Assembly (NCBI GenBank): GCA_018899075.1
Contig: JAHIIS010000084.1
Span: 1 to 6,500 of the forward strand
Length of the DNA stretch: 6,500 nucleotides
From: Candidatus Omnitrophota bacterium
GTDB lineage: Bacteria > Omnitrophota > Gorgyraeia > JAFGHF01
Direction of reading: 5' to 3'
The position numbers and the translations under genes are program-made. Numbering within the stretch: position 1 is the stretch's first letter; every line of letters begins with the position of its first letter. Below, in pieces: positions 1 to 6,032 of this stretch. The notes below the pieces were generated by a model, which had not been told where the DNA came from, ran no database searches, and saw only the letters and a list, made by a program, of their open reading frames with translations.

Positions 1-86
1 AAAGCTGGAGACAAAAACGCTGGAAAGAATTTTATGAAAAAACTCAAGGCGCATTCGAAGATATTGCCGAAAAGTTAGTTGAATAA
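1..86 (+). CDS. mraZ: MraZ, C-terminal end (partial, 5' end outside window)
   Basis: This is the last 27 complete codons of a reading frame that enters from the left edge (first full codon at 3) and stops at TAA 84-86. The visible tail has paired tryptophans (SWRQKRW) followed by an amphipathic acidic helix ending AFEDIAEKLVE. This resembles the C-terminal helix of MraZ proteins, which commonly end in a W...F.EIAEKL-type pattern. MraZ is a small AbrB-fold DNA-binding protein that usually heads the dcw cluster and, in the species studied, regulates the cluster's own promoter. Its position just upstream of rsmH supports the call. The DNA-binding domains and the mraZ promoter with its operator repeats lie outside the window, so neither can be assessed. 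The identification rests on a short tail plus gene order. Confidence 0.72.
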   Translation, partial: SWRQKRWKEFYEKTQGAFEDIAEKLVE

Positions 87-106
87 AAGCTTAAGCCAAA
101 AATGAG

Positions 107-111
107 GGAGG
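107..111 (+). promoter_or_regulatory. Strong Shine-Dalgarno (GGAGG) for the 63-aa ORF
   Basis: A purine-only stretch at 104-114 (GAGGGAGGGGG) contains a perfect GGAGG core, 6 nt before ATG 118. It is the best ribosome-binding site in the window and the main reason to take the following small ORF seriously. Confidence 0.6.
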
Positions 112-117
112 GGGCAT

Positions 118-309
118 ATGGGCTCCAAGTTACTTTTTCGCGAGAGCACAATGAAAAGATATCGGATTAATGTTATGCGGGCAAAGCGACAAAGGATTTT
201 GTCCGGTGCTTTTCCAAGACAGTTTGCTGCCAAACATTATCCCTGCATTTTTCTCGACCAAAGATTAAGGTCTAGATTTAATGAGCGCACAATTTATAGA
301 GCGAAATGA
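118..309 (+). CDS. Small Arg-rich hypothetical protein (63 aa) between mraZ and rsmH
   Basis: I do not recognise this gene. It starts at an ATG 6 nt after a perfect GGAGG and ends in TGA 307-309, which is 31 nt after the mraZ stop and 13 nt before the rsmH start. This spacing fits a co-translated operon gene. The predicted product is extremely basic, with 12 Arg and 5 Lys against 3 acidic residues. Its basic residues cluster in segments such as MKRYRINVMRAKRQR (residues 12-26) and RLRSRFNER (49-57). It has no signal peptide, transmembrane segment or metal-binding cysteine pattern (one Cys, at 43). Such a composition could suit a nucleic-acid- or ribosome-binding microprotein, but it could also come from translating a non-coding spacer. 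The alternative is an untranslated intergenic leader. Two findings favour coding: the ribosome-binding site and the operon fit. The lack of any recognised family argues against it. Confidence 0.45.
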   Translation: MGSKLLFRESTMKRYRINVMRAKRQRILSGAFPRQFAAKHYPCIFLDQRLRSRFNERTIYRAK

Positions 310-312
310 GTG

Positions 313-316
313 AAGG
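313..316 (+). promoter_or_regulatory. Ribosome-binding site of rsmH (AAGG)
   Basis: AAGG lies 6 nt before ATG 323. An in-frame TAA at 317-319 lies between this site and the ATG, so the rsmH frame cannot begin further upstream. Together they fix the start. Confidence 0.6.
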
Positions 317-322
317 TAAGCG

Positions 323-1216
323 ATGTGCTCATTAAAACTGCACACCCCTGTAATGTGCAAAGAATTGATAAGGCATTTGAAATTAAATAAAGGCGCAACT
401 ATCTTAGATTGTACTGTGGGCTGCGCAGGCCATGCCGAGGCGATATTGAAAGAGATTGGTCCTGAAGGAAGCCTCATCGGCCTGGACCAGGACGATGAGG
501 CTCTTGGGATTGCCAGAAATAGATTGGGAAAATATAGCAATTGTACTTTAATACAAGGCAATTTTAGAAATATGGATGCAATTTTAGCACGGCTTAACAT
601 AAATAAGGTAGACGGGATGGTTTTTGATTTAGGCCTTTCATCTTTGCAGATAGATTCGGCTGCAAGAGGTTTTAGTATAAGGCTTGATGCTCCTTTGGAT
701 ATGCGTATGGATAAAGACTCAAAGCTTTCCGCTTTTGATTTGGTAAACTTTCTTCCTGAGGAAGGCCTGTCCGACATTTTAAGAAAATATGGAGAAGAAC
801 GCTGGCACAATCGGATAGCCCGCGCAATTGTTAGAGAAAGAAAGCAATCTATGATAGTAAGTACCAGGCAACTTGTAGACTTGGTCAGGCGGGTTACGCC
901 TTCCAGATATACCAAGATTCACCCTGCTACCCGGACATTTCAAGCCTTAAGGATTGCGGTAAACGATGAATTGGAAACACTAAACATCGGCCTTAATAAA
1001 TGTATAAATTACCTTAACCCGGGAGCAAGAATCTGCGTGATTTCTTTTCATTCCCTTGAAGACAGGATAGTTAAAAATCAATTTCGCAAGTTTGCAAAGG
1101 GGGGCAGCCTTAAGATTATTACAAAAAAACCGATAACGCCAAGCCGGGAAGAAATTTCCGCTAATCCCCGCGCGCGCAGCGGGAAACTGCGTGTTATTGA
1201 AAAGAATAGAGAATAA
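323..1216 (+). CDS. rsmH: 16S rRNA (cytosine(1402)-N(4))-methyltransferase RsmH (MraW)
   Basis: RsmH is a cytoplasmic SAM-dependent enzyme that methylates N4 of C1402 in 16S rRNA, in the decoding centre. At 297 aa it is close to the usual family length of about 300. The family signatures appear in order: HTPVM near the N-terminus (7-11); the SAM-binding loop LDCTVGCAGH (28-37); GLDQDDEAL (53-61); FDLGLSSLQID (101-111); ARGFS and PLDMRMD (114-130); TFQALRIAVNDEL (205-217); VISFHSLEDRIVK (239-251); and the C-terminal NPRARSGKLR (281-290). The SAM loop has Cys-Ala where many homologues have Gly-Gly before GH, a mild variation. The start is set by an in-frame stop at 317-319 and an AAGG ribosome-binding site. 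The gene follows the small basic ORF by 13 nt and precedes ftsL by 21 nt, the normal dcw position. Confidence 0.97.
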   Translation: MCSLKLHTPVMCKELIRHLKLNKGATILDCTVGCAGHAEAILKEIGPEGSLIGLDQDDEALGIARNRLGKYSNCTLIQGNFRNMDAILARLNINKVDGMVFDLGLSSLQIDSAARGFSIRLDAPLDMRMDKDSKLSAFDLVNFLPEEGLSDILRKYGEERWHNRIARAIVRERKQSMIVSTRQLVDLVRRVTPSRYTKIHPATRTFQALRIAVNDELETLNIGLNKCINYLNPGARICVISFHSLEDRIVKNQFRKFAKGGSLKIITKKPITPSREEISANPRARSGKLRVIEKNRE

Positions 1217-1237
1217 AAACAAGAAAAGAGTAAATCG

Positions 1238-1516
1238 ATGAGCCTGCTAAAATTCTTATTAATAGCAACATTAGTAACAACGGTGGCTTTAGGTTATGTG
1301 CATCAGCAGGTAGAGCTATTGAGAATCAATTACGCTATAAATTACAACAAGGGCGATTTATTAGTTCTACTTGACCAGAACAGCACGTTGATGTATAATG
1401 TAACCAGCCTGCAATCCCCGCTGTATTTGGAAAAGAGACTAACCGGCCGGGAAAAGGTAAGCTGGGAAGTTCCCTCTCGCTGGCATACAATTGGCTTAGC
1501 CGAAGCTGCAAGGTAA
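1238..1516 (+). CDS. ftsL: FtsL-like cell division protein
   Basis: This 92-aa bitopic membrane protein has a very short cytoplasmic N-terminus (MSLLK), one transmembrane helix at about residues 6-20, and a predicted periplasmic coiled coil from about 21 to 55 (VHQQVELL... through LLDQNSTLMYNV). After that comes a short segment with SPLYLEKRL (60-68). In FtsL and DivIC proteins this layout forms a heterodimer with FtsB/DivIC that recruits and activates the septal synthase FtsW-FtsI. The sequence is poorly conserved, as is normal for FtsL. The call therefore rests on architecture plus position between rsmH and ftsI, where ftsL normally lies. A weak purine site (AAAGAG, 1225-1230) precedes the ATG by 7 nt. 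The stop codon TAA 1514-1516 is in the same frame as the downstream ftsI frame, with no other stop between them. Confidence 0.82.
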   Translation: MSLLKFLLIATLVTTVALGYVHQQVELLRINYAINYNKGDLLVLLDQNSTLMYNVTSLQSPLYLEKRLTGREKVSWEVPSRWHTIGLAEAAR

Positions 1517-1525
1517 CCGAATATT
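1510..1525 (+). promoter_or_regulatory. Candidate translation start for ftsI: AAGG followed by an AUU codon
   Basis: AAGG (1510-1513) abuts the ftsL stop TAA (1514-1516), and an ATT codon in the ftsI frame lies at 1523-1525, 9 nt after AAGG. Between the ftsL stop and TTG 1580 the ftsI frame has no ATG, GTG or TTG. ATT is thus the only near-cognate codon that would include the basic cytoplasmic tail and the whole membrane helix. AUU starts are known but rare; infC of E. coli is the classic case. This is a proposal from sequence only. Confidence 0.35.
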
Positions 1526-3217
1526 AAAAGATCGAGACATTTTAATGCCCGCCTTTATCTGATTTTCCTTTTTTTTATCTTGATATTTTTTCTTCTTATC
1601 GCCCGTCTTACATACGTTCAAATTTTTAAGTCTTCAGAATTTAAGGCTTACGCCTCCCTTCAACATAGTATTTTTACGGAAATTCAGCCCCTAAGAGGTA
1701 TCGTCTTTGACAGAAACCTTAAGGAGTTGGCAGTAAATACAGTATCTTATTCTATATTTGCCACAAATGAGTTTGCTGTTGGAAAAGAGCTCGAAGATAA
1801 ACTCGCCTCTGTTTTGAATGTGGATGTAAACAAGTTAAGCGCAAAATTAAATCCGCATAAAAATTTTGTTTGGCTAAAAAGAAACGTCAACCCTGAAATT
1901 TCTGCAAAGATTAAGGGCTTAAATGTTCCCGGACTCGGCCAGCTCAGGAGGAATAAAAGATTCTATCCTAATGGGTCCCTGGCAGGCCACGTCATCGGTT
2001 TTAGCGATATCGACAATAAAGGCCTGGAGGGCGTCGAACTTTATTGCGATTCCTATCTTTCCGGGATAAAGGGCTGGCGCCTGGCGCACAGAGACGCTAA
2101 AAGACGGGAACTAATTTGCTGGGGATACAGGTCTATTTTACCGGCCGACGGTTACAATTTAGTCTTGACTATAGATAGCGTGATCCAGGGCATTGTCGAA
2201 AGACACACGCAATATGCCGCGCGCAAATATAAAGCAATTTCTGCGACCGCAATCGTTATGGAGCCCCACAGCGGTGAGATTCTGGCCCTTTACAATTACC
2301 CCGATTATGATTTAAACAATTTTGGCGATTATGAGTCAAGTGTGCACAGGAATCTGGCTATTACGGATATCTTCGAGCCAGGCTCTTCTTTTAAGTTTGT
2401 AACTGCCGCTGCCGCAATAGAAGAAGGCCGGGTTAAACCGGAAGACAAATTCTTCTGTGAAAAAGGCAGGTATCGTATCGGCGGCCGCCTGCTCCACGAT
2501 TACAAGCCTTATGGCGAGATTTCTTTTAAAGAGATTATGGAGCATTCCAGCAATATCGGCATGGCGAAAGTGGCTCAACTCCTGGGAGAGGAGGCTCTCT
2601 ATAAATACATTAAGGACTTCGGGTTTGGCAGTTTAACGGGGATAGACTTACCGGGTGAGGTAAAGGGCATAGTAAGAGCGCCTAAGGAATGGTCCGGGGC
2701 TTCCATTACGTCAATTCCCATTGGCCATGAGGTTGCCGTTACGCCGATGCAGCTTATTTGCGGCATTTCCTGTCTGGCCAACGATGGAATTCTGGTAAAA
2801 CCAAAAATTTTAAAATTTATCCAGGACAAGGACGGTAGAATTATTAAATCTTTCCCGCGGCATGTGGTGCGCAGGGTTGTTTCTGCTAAGACCGCTGCGG
2901 CCTTAGCAGAAATCCTCGCAGGATGTGTGGAAAACGGCACAGGCAAAGAGGCAGGGGTCCGCGGATATAAAACAGCCGGAAAAACCGGAACCGCCCAGAA
3001 AGTAAACCCTGAGGGCGGCTATTACGAAGGAAGGTATTTTTCTTCTTTTGTGGGTTTCGTCCCGGCTGATGAACCCGTTATTTGCATACTGGTAGTTTTA
3101 AATGAACCCCGCCCTCAATACTTTGGCGGAAGATGCGCCGCCCCCGTGTTTAGCAAAATTGCCACGGAGACCCTTAGATATTTAAAAATGTCCGATGAGA
3201 CTAAAAAAGTTAATTAG
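1523..3217 (+). CDS. ftsI: FtsI-type class B penicillin-binding protein (septal transpeptidase)
   Basis: This membrane-anchored D,D-transpeptidase cross-links septal peptidoglycan in the periplasm as the partner of FtsW. Counted from TTG 1580 (545 aa), it has a dimerisation/pedestal domain with PLRGIVFDRN (37-46), GHVIGF and GLEGVE (136-153), then the transpeptidase domain. That domain has the SxxK box SSFK (nucleophile S269, K272), the SxN box SSN (323-325) and KTGT (468-471). All catalytic residues are present, and there are no C-terminal PASTA repeats. The start is unusual. From TTG 1580 the membrane helix would be cut to about seven hydrophobic residues. Upstream codons continue the same frame with a basic tail (KRSRHFNAR) and a hydrophobic run (LYLIFLFFILIFFLLIARL), a typical PBP anchor. 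I therefore place the start at ATT 1523 (564 aa). Alternatives are CTG 1559, or ATG 1545 if one base is missing from the sequence. The 3' end overlaps murE by 23 nt. Confidence 0.93.
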   Translation: MKRSRHFNARLYLIFLFFILIFFLLIARLTYVQIFKSSEFKAYASLQHSIFTEIQPLRGIVFDRNLKELAVNTVSYSIFATNEFAVGKELEDKLASVLNVDVNKLSAKLNPHKNFVWLKRNVNPEISAKIKGLNVPGLGQLRRNKRFYPNGSLAGHVIGFSDIDNKGLEGVELYCDSYLSGIKGWRLAHRDAKRRELICWGYRSILPADGYNLVLTIDSVIQGIVERHTQYAARKYKAISATAIVMEPHSGEILALYNYPDYDLNNFGDYESSVHRNLAITDIFEPGSSFKFVTAAAAIEEGRVKPEDKFFCEKGRYRIGGRLLHDYKPYGEISFKEIMEHSSNIGMAKVAQLLGEEALYKYIKDFGFGSLTGIDLPGEVKGIVRAPKEWSGASITSIPIGHEVAVTPMQLICGISCLANDGILVKPKILKFIQDKDGRIIKSFPRHVVRRVVSAKTAAALAEILAGCVENGTGKEAGVRGYKTAGKTGTAQKVNPEGGYYEGRYFSSFVGFVPADEPVICILVVLNEPRPQYFGGRCAAPVFSKIATETLRYLKMSDETKKVN

Positions 3218-4664
3218 CAATTTGGATTACAGGCGATTGGAAAACGTCAGCGATTGCGAAATTAAAGGAGTATCGCCTGATTCCAATTGCATTCGTCCCG
3301 GATATTTATTCGTAGCCATAAAAGGCGAAAGAGTTGACGGGCACAGTTTCATAAATCAGGCAATTGATAAGGGGGCTAGGGCAGTAATCATGGAGAAAGG
3401 GCGGGGTTTGCCGCTAAAAAATAAGGTGGCAAAAATTTTAGTTCGAGATTCGCGGGCTTCTTTAGCTTCTGTTTGCGCTTCATTCTTTGGGCATCCGGCA
3501 AAGAACCTCAGGGTAATAGGAATAACCGGCACCAACGGCAAGACCACTGTTTCCTACCTCATCGAGAAGATTTTAGCTTGCGCAGGGCACGCTTGCGGCG
3601 TAATCGGGACGGTAAATTACAGGGTGGGCGGCAGAACTTACCCGGCCCCAAATACGACTCCCCGGGCCGATACTTTACAATCTTTATTACAAGAGATTGT
3701 GCTTGCTAAATCTAAATATGCTATAATAGAGGTATCCAGCCACGCTCTTGCCCAGGGCAGGGTTGAGGCAATAGACTTTTCGTCTGCCATATTTACGAAT
3801 TTAAGCCGGGAGCACTTAGACTATCACGGAAATTTAGCTGACTATTTTTCCTGTAAAGCGAGTTTATTTGAGAAGTTAGATGCCGCTGCCTTCGCCATAG
3901 TTAATACCGATGACCCTTACGGAAGAAAACTGGCTAAGAAGGTCAGGTCGCGGCTTTTAACTTTTGGGATAGAGCATCCGGCCCGGATACGGGCAAAGAA
4001 TCTAACTTTAGGGATGAAGGGGACTCGCTTTACAGCAGTTACTCCCAGGGGCAGCATAGAGGTAGAGAGCCCTCTTATCGGAAGGCATAATGTTTATAAT
4101 ATTCTCGCCGCTATAAGCGCAGCATTTGTTGAAAATATAGATTTTTCCCGTATTGCCTCAGGGCTCAGGAGTCTGGCCACTGTTTGCGGCAGGCTGGAGC
4201 GTATTGACTGCGGACAGGAGTTTCTCGTGTTTGTCGACTATGCCCATACGCAGGATGCCCTTGCGAAGATTCTTAAGACCCTCAGGCAAATCAGTAAAAA
4301 TAGAATTATTTTAGTTTTCGGCTGCGGGGGAGACAGGGATAAAGCCAAAAGGCCGGCAATGGGCAAAGTTGCTGCAAAGTTTGCGGATTTGGCAATCATA
4401 ACTTGCGATAATCCGCGCACGGAAGAGCCCAGACAAATAGTTTCTGATATTTTGCAGGGCATTGGCAAAAAAACAGATAATTATAAAGTTGTTTTAGATA
4501 GATTTCAGGCTATTCAAGAGGCGCTTTCTCTCGCTCGCAGGAAAGATATCGTTGTCATTGCCGGAAAGGGCCATGAATCTTCACAAGTCTTTGCCGATAA
4601 AGCCATTCCTTTTAACGACCGTAAAGCAGTAGAAAAGATTCTTAAAAACCATTTAACAATTTAA
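3195..4664 (+). CDS. murE: UDP-MurNAc-L-Ala-D-Glu:meso-diaminopimelate ligase MurE
   Basis: MurE is a cytoplasmic ATP-dependent ligase that adds the third residue of the peptidoglycan stem peptide. The 489-aa length is normal. The N-terminal UDP-substrate domain has PDSNCIRPGYLFVAIKG (28-44), where the commoner DSR reads DSN. The central ATPase domain has the P-loop GTNGKTT (112-118), NTTP (153-156), the EVSSHAL segment (179-185) and YFSCKASLF (217-225). In the last of these, K221 corresponds to the carbamylated lysine of Mur ligases. The C-terminal domain has FVDYAHTQDAL (346-356), FGCGGDRDKAKRP (375-387), DNPR (405-408) and GKGHE (457-461). DNPR is the signature of mDAP-adding rather than lysine-adding enzymes. 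The ATG lies inside the ftsI 3' end, with no recognisable Shine-Dalgarno, so translation is probably coupled to ftsI. Confidence 0.97.
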   Translation: MRLKKLISNLDYRRLENVSDCEIKGVSPDSNCIRPGYLFVAIKGERVDGHSFINQAIDKGARAVIMEKGRGLPLKNKVAKILVRDSRASLASVCASFFGHPAKNLRVIGITGTNGKTTVSYLIEKILACAGHACGVIGTVNYRVGGRTYPAPNTTPRADTLQSLLQEIVLAKSKYAIIEVSSHALAQGRVEAIDFSSAIFTNLSREHLDYHGNLADYFSCKASLFEKLDAAAFAIVNTDDPYGRKLAKKVRSRLLTFGIEHPARIRAKNLTLGMKGTRFTAVTPRGSIEVESPLIGRHNVYNILAAISAAFVENIDFSRIASGLRSLATVCGRLERIDCGQEFLVFVDYAHTQDALAKILKTLRQISKNRIILVFGCGGDRDKAKRPAMGKVAAKFADLAIITCDNPRTEEPRQIVSDILQGIGKKTDNYKVVLDRFQAIQEALSLARRKDIVVIAGKGHESSQVFADKAIPFNDRKAVEKILKNHLTI

Positions 4665-4667
4665 ACA

Positions 4668-6032
4668 ATGTTTACCATCGAAGAAATATTAGAGTCTACG
4701 GGCGCAAGGCTGGTTAAGGGAGACGCAAACAGCAGGATTTCCGGGGTGTCTGTAGATTCCCGCACCATAAAGCCGGACGAACTTTTTGTAGCCATCAGGG
4801 GCAGACGTTTCGATGGGCATAGTTTTATCCCTCAGGCAAGGCGCCGCGGGGCCGGCGCAATATTGTTTTCACAAGCCCTCAAGGGCTCAAGTTCCATTCC
4901 CTTGATTGGAGTGAAAAATACTATTCGGGCTTTAGGCGCCCTCGCCTGTTATCATAGAATGAGATTTAAGATTCCTGTGGTTGCCATCACGGGAAGCAAC
5001 GGAAAGACCACCACGAAGGAGATGCTCGCCGGCATTCTTGGCAGAAGGTTCAATGTCTTGCGCAATCCGGGAACGCAAAATAACCAGATTGGGGTGCCTT
5101 TGGCTATATTGAGCTTGCGCCAAAGGCATAACCTTGCTCTCATCGAAATCGGCGCCAATCATAGAGGCGAGATAGACAGGCTTTCCTGGATTATCAAACC
5201 ATCGGTGGGCATTATTACTAACATCGAGCCTTCCCATCTTGAATTTTTCAAAACCCTCAAAGGTGTATTTGAGGCTAAACTCGAGTTAATCAGAAATTTA
5301 GCCAAAAACGGAAAGCTCGTAATTAATAAGGACGACCGGTTTTTATCTCAACTGAACTCTAGTAATTTACGGACACTTACATTCGGGCTTAACGAATCTT
5401 GCGATTTTTACGGGCAAATTATTAAGCGCACAGAAAAAGAGACAATATTTTTATTAAACAGAAGACACCGCATAGTCTTAAAGACTTTAGGGCGGCATAA
5501 TGTTTACAATGCCCTGGCCGGCATTGCTGTTGCCAGGTCTTTCGGCATCAACTATAACGAAATAAAAGACGCCCTTGCTCTTTTTCAGCCGCCTCCTATG
5601 CGCATGCAGATGTTAGATATTAATAATATTAAGATAATTAATGATTGTTACAATTCCAATCCCGGTTCTTTAGGATGCGCGCTCGATTTCTTAAGGGATT
5701 GTTCAAATCAAAGAAAAAAGGTGGTAGTTTGCGGCGATATGATGGAATTAGGAAGAGAGGCGGAAAAATTGCATTCAAATATTGGTAAAAGGATCGCCAA
5801 AGGCAAAATAGATTTTTTAATTACTGTAGGCGCTCTTTCGCGCAATGTCGCCCGTGGCGCATATTCGGCAGGGATGCCCCGGAATTCAATCCGCGCATTC
5901 CGCAATACCCCCGAGGCAGCCAGGTTTTTGCTCAAGGCCGTCGGGCCAGGCGATATCGTTTTAATCAAAGGTTCAAGAGCAATGCAGATGGAGGATGTAG
6001 TCGAATGCTTTACCAGCTCTTCTATCCGTTAA
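4668..6032 (+). CDS. murF: UDP-MurNAc-tripeptide:D-alanyl-D-alanine ligase MurF
   Basis: MurF is the cytoplasmic ATP-dependent ligase that adds D-Ala-D-Ala to UDP-MurNAc-tripeptide, completing the pentapeptide. The 454-aa length is typical. Visible motifs are the N-terminal VDSRTIKPDELFVAIRG (29-45); the P-loop GSNGKTTTKEM (109-119); NPGTQNNQIGVPLA (133-146); EIGANHRGEI (160-169); and FEAKLELI (201-208), in which K204 is the likely carbamylated lysine. Further on are INKDD (219-223), GRHNVYNALA (275-284), DCYNSNPGS (326-334), GDMMELG (356-362) and the C-terminal GSRAMQMEDVV (435-445). The N-terminal third closely parallels MurE, as expected for paralogous Mur ligases. The start ATG is only 3 nt after the murE stop, with no visible Shine-Dalgarno in the AT-rich approach, which suggests termination-reinitiation. 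The 3' end overlaps mraY by 28 nt. Confidence 0.97.
   Translation: MFTIEEILESTGARLVKGDANSRISGVSVDSRTIKPDELFVAIRGRRFDGHSFIPQARRRGAGAILFSQALKGSSSIPLIGVKNTIRALGALACYHRMRFKIPVVAITGSNGKTTTKEMLAGILGRRFNVLRNPGTQNNQIGVPLAILSLRQRHNLALIEIGANHRGEIDRLSWIIKPSVGIITNIEPSHLEFFKTLKGVFEAKLELIRNLAKNGKLVINKDDRFLSQLNSSNLRTLTFGLNESCDFYGQIIKRTEKETIFLLNRRHRIVLKTLGRHNVYNALAGIAVARSFGINYNEIKDALALFQPPPMRMQMLDINNIKIINDCYNSNPGSLGCALDFLRDCSNQRKKVVVCGDMMELGREAEKLHSNIGKRIAKGKIDFLITVGALSRNVARGAYSAGMPRNSIRAFRNTPEAARFLLKAVGPGDIVLIKGSRAMQMEDVVECFTSSSIR
5990..5994 (+). promoter_or_regulatory. Shine-Dalgarno (GGAGG) for mraY inside murF
   Basis: A perfect GGAGG lies 10 nt before mraY ATG 6005. It falls within the codons for Met-Glu-Asp in the conserved MurF C-terminal motif, so the same bases appear to serve both the MurF protein and mraY initiation. 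It supports ATG 6005 as the mraY start. Confidence 0.55.

Noticed and set aside
103..171. Alternative short ORF from ATG 103 (22 codons)
   Set aside because: It has no upstream ribosome-binding site. The GGAGG lies downstream of this ATG and is correctly spaced for ATG 118.
188..203. Small hairpin GACAAA-GGAT-TTTGTC, considered as a terminator or regulatory stem
   Set aside because: The stem is only 6 bp and AT-rich, it lies inside the small ORF, and no U-run follows.
265..915. 216-codon minus-strand open frame
   Set aside because: It lies opposite rsmH, which has complete family motifs. The minus-strand product resembles no protein I recognise and is an antisense shadow.
1545..1576. Programmed frameshift from ATG 1545, or transcriptional slippage on the T8 run (1569-1576), to reach the ftsI frame
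   Set aside because: The ATG 1545 frame stops at TGA 1560-1562, before the T run, and none of its codons forms a recognisable slippery heptamer. The third frame is closed by TAA 1543-1545 and has no start before the T run.
1238..3217. A fused FtsL-FtsI protein made by reading through the in-frame TAA at 1514-1516
   Set aside because: Both proteins need the N-terminus inside and the C-terminal domain outside. A fusion would place the FtsI anchor after a periplasmic FtsL tail and reverse its orientation. No readthrough context is visible.
4932..5237. Minus-strand open frames opposite murF (and similar ones opposite ftsI, murE and mraY)
   Set aside because: Each lies antisense to a gene with complete family motifs and none shows protein-family features; they are shadow frames.
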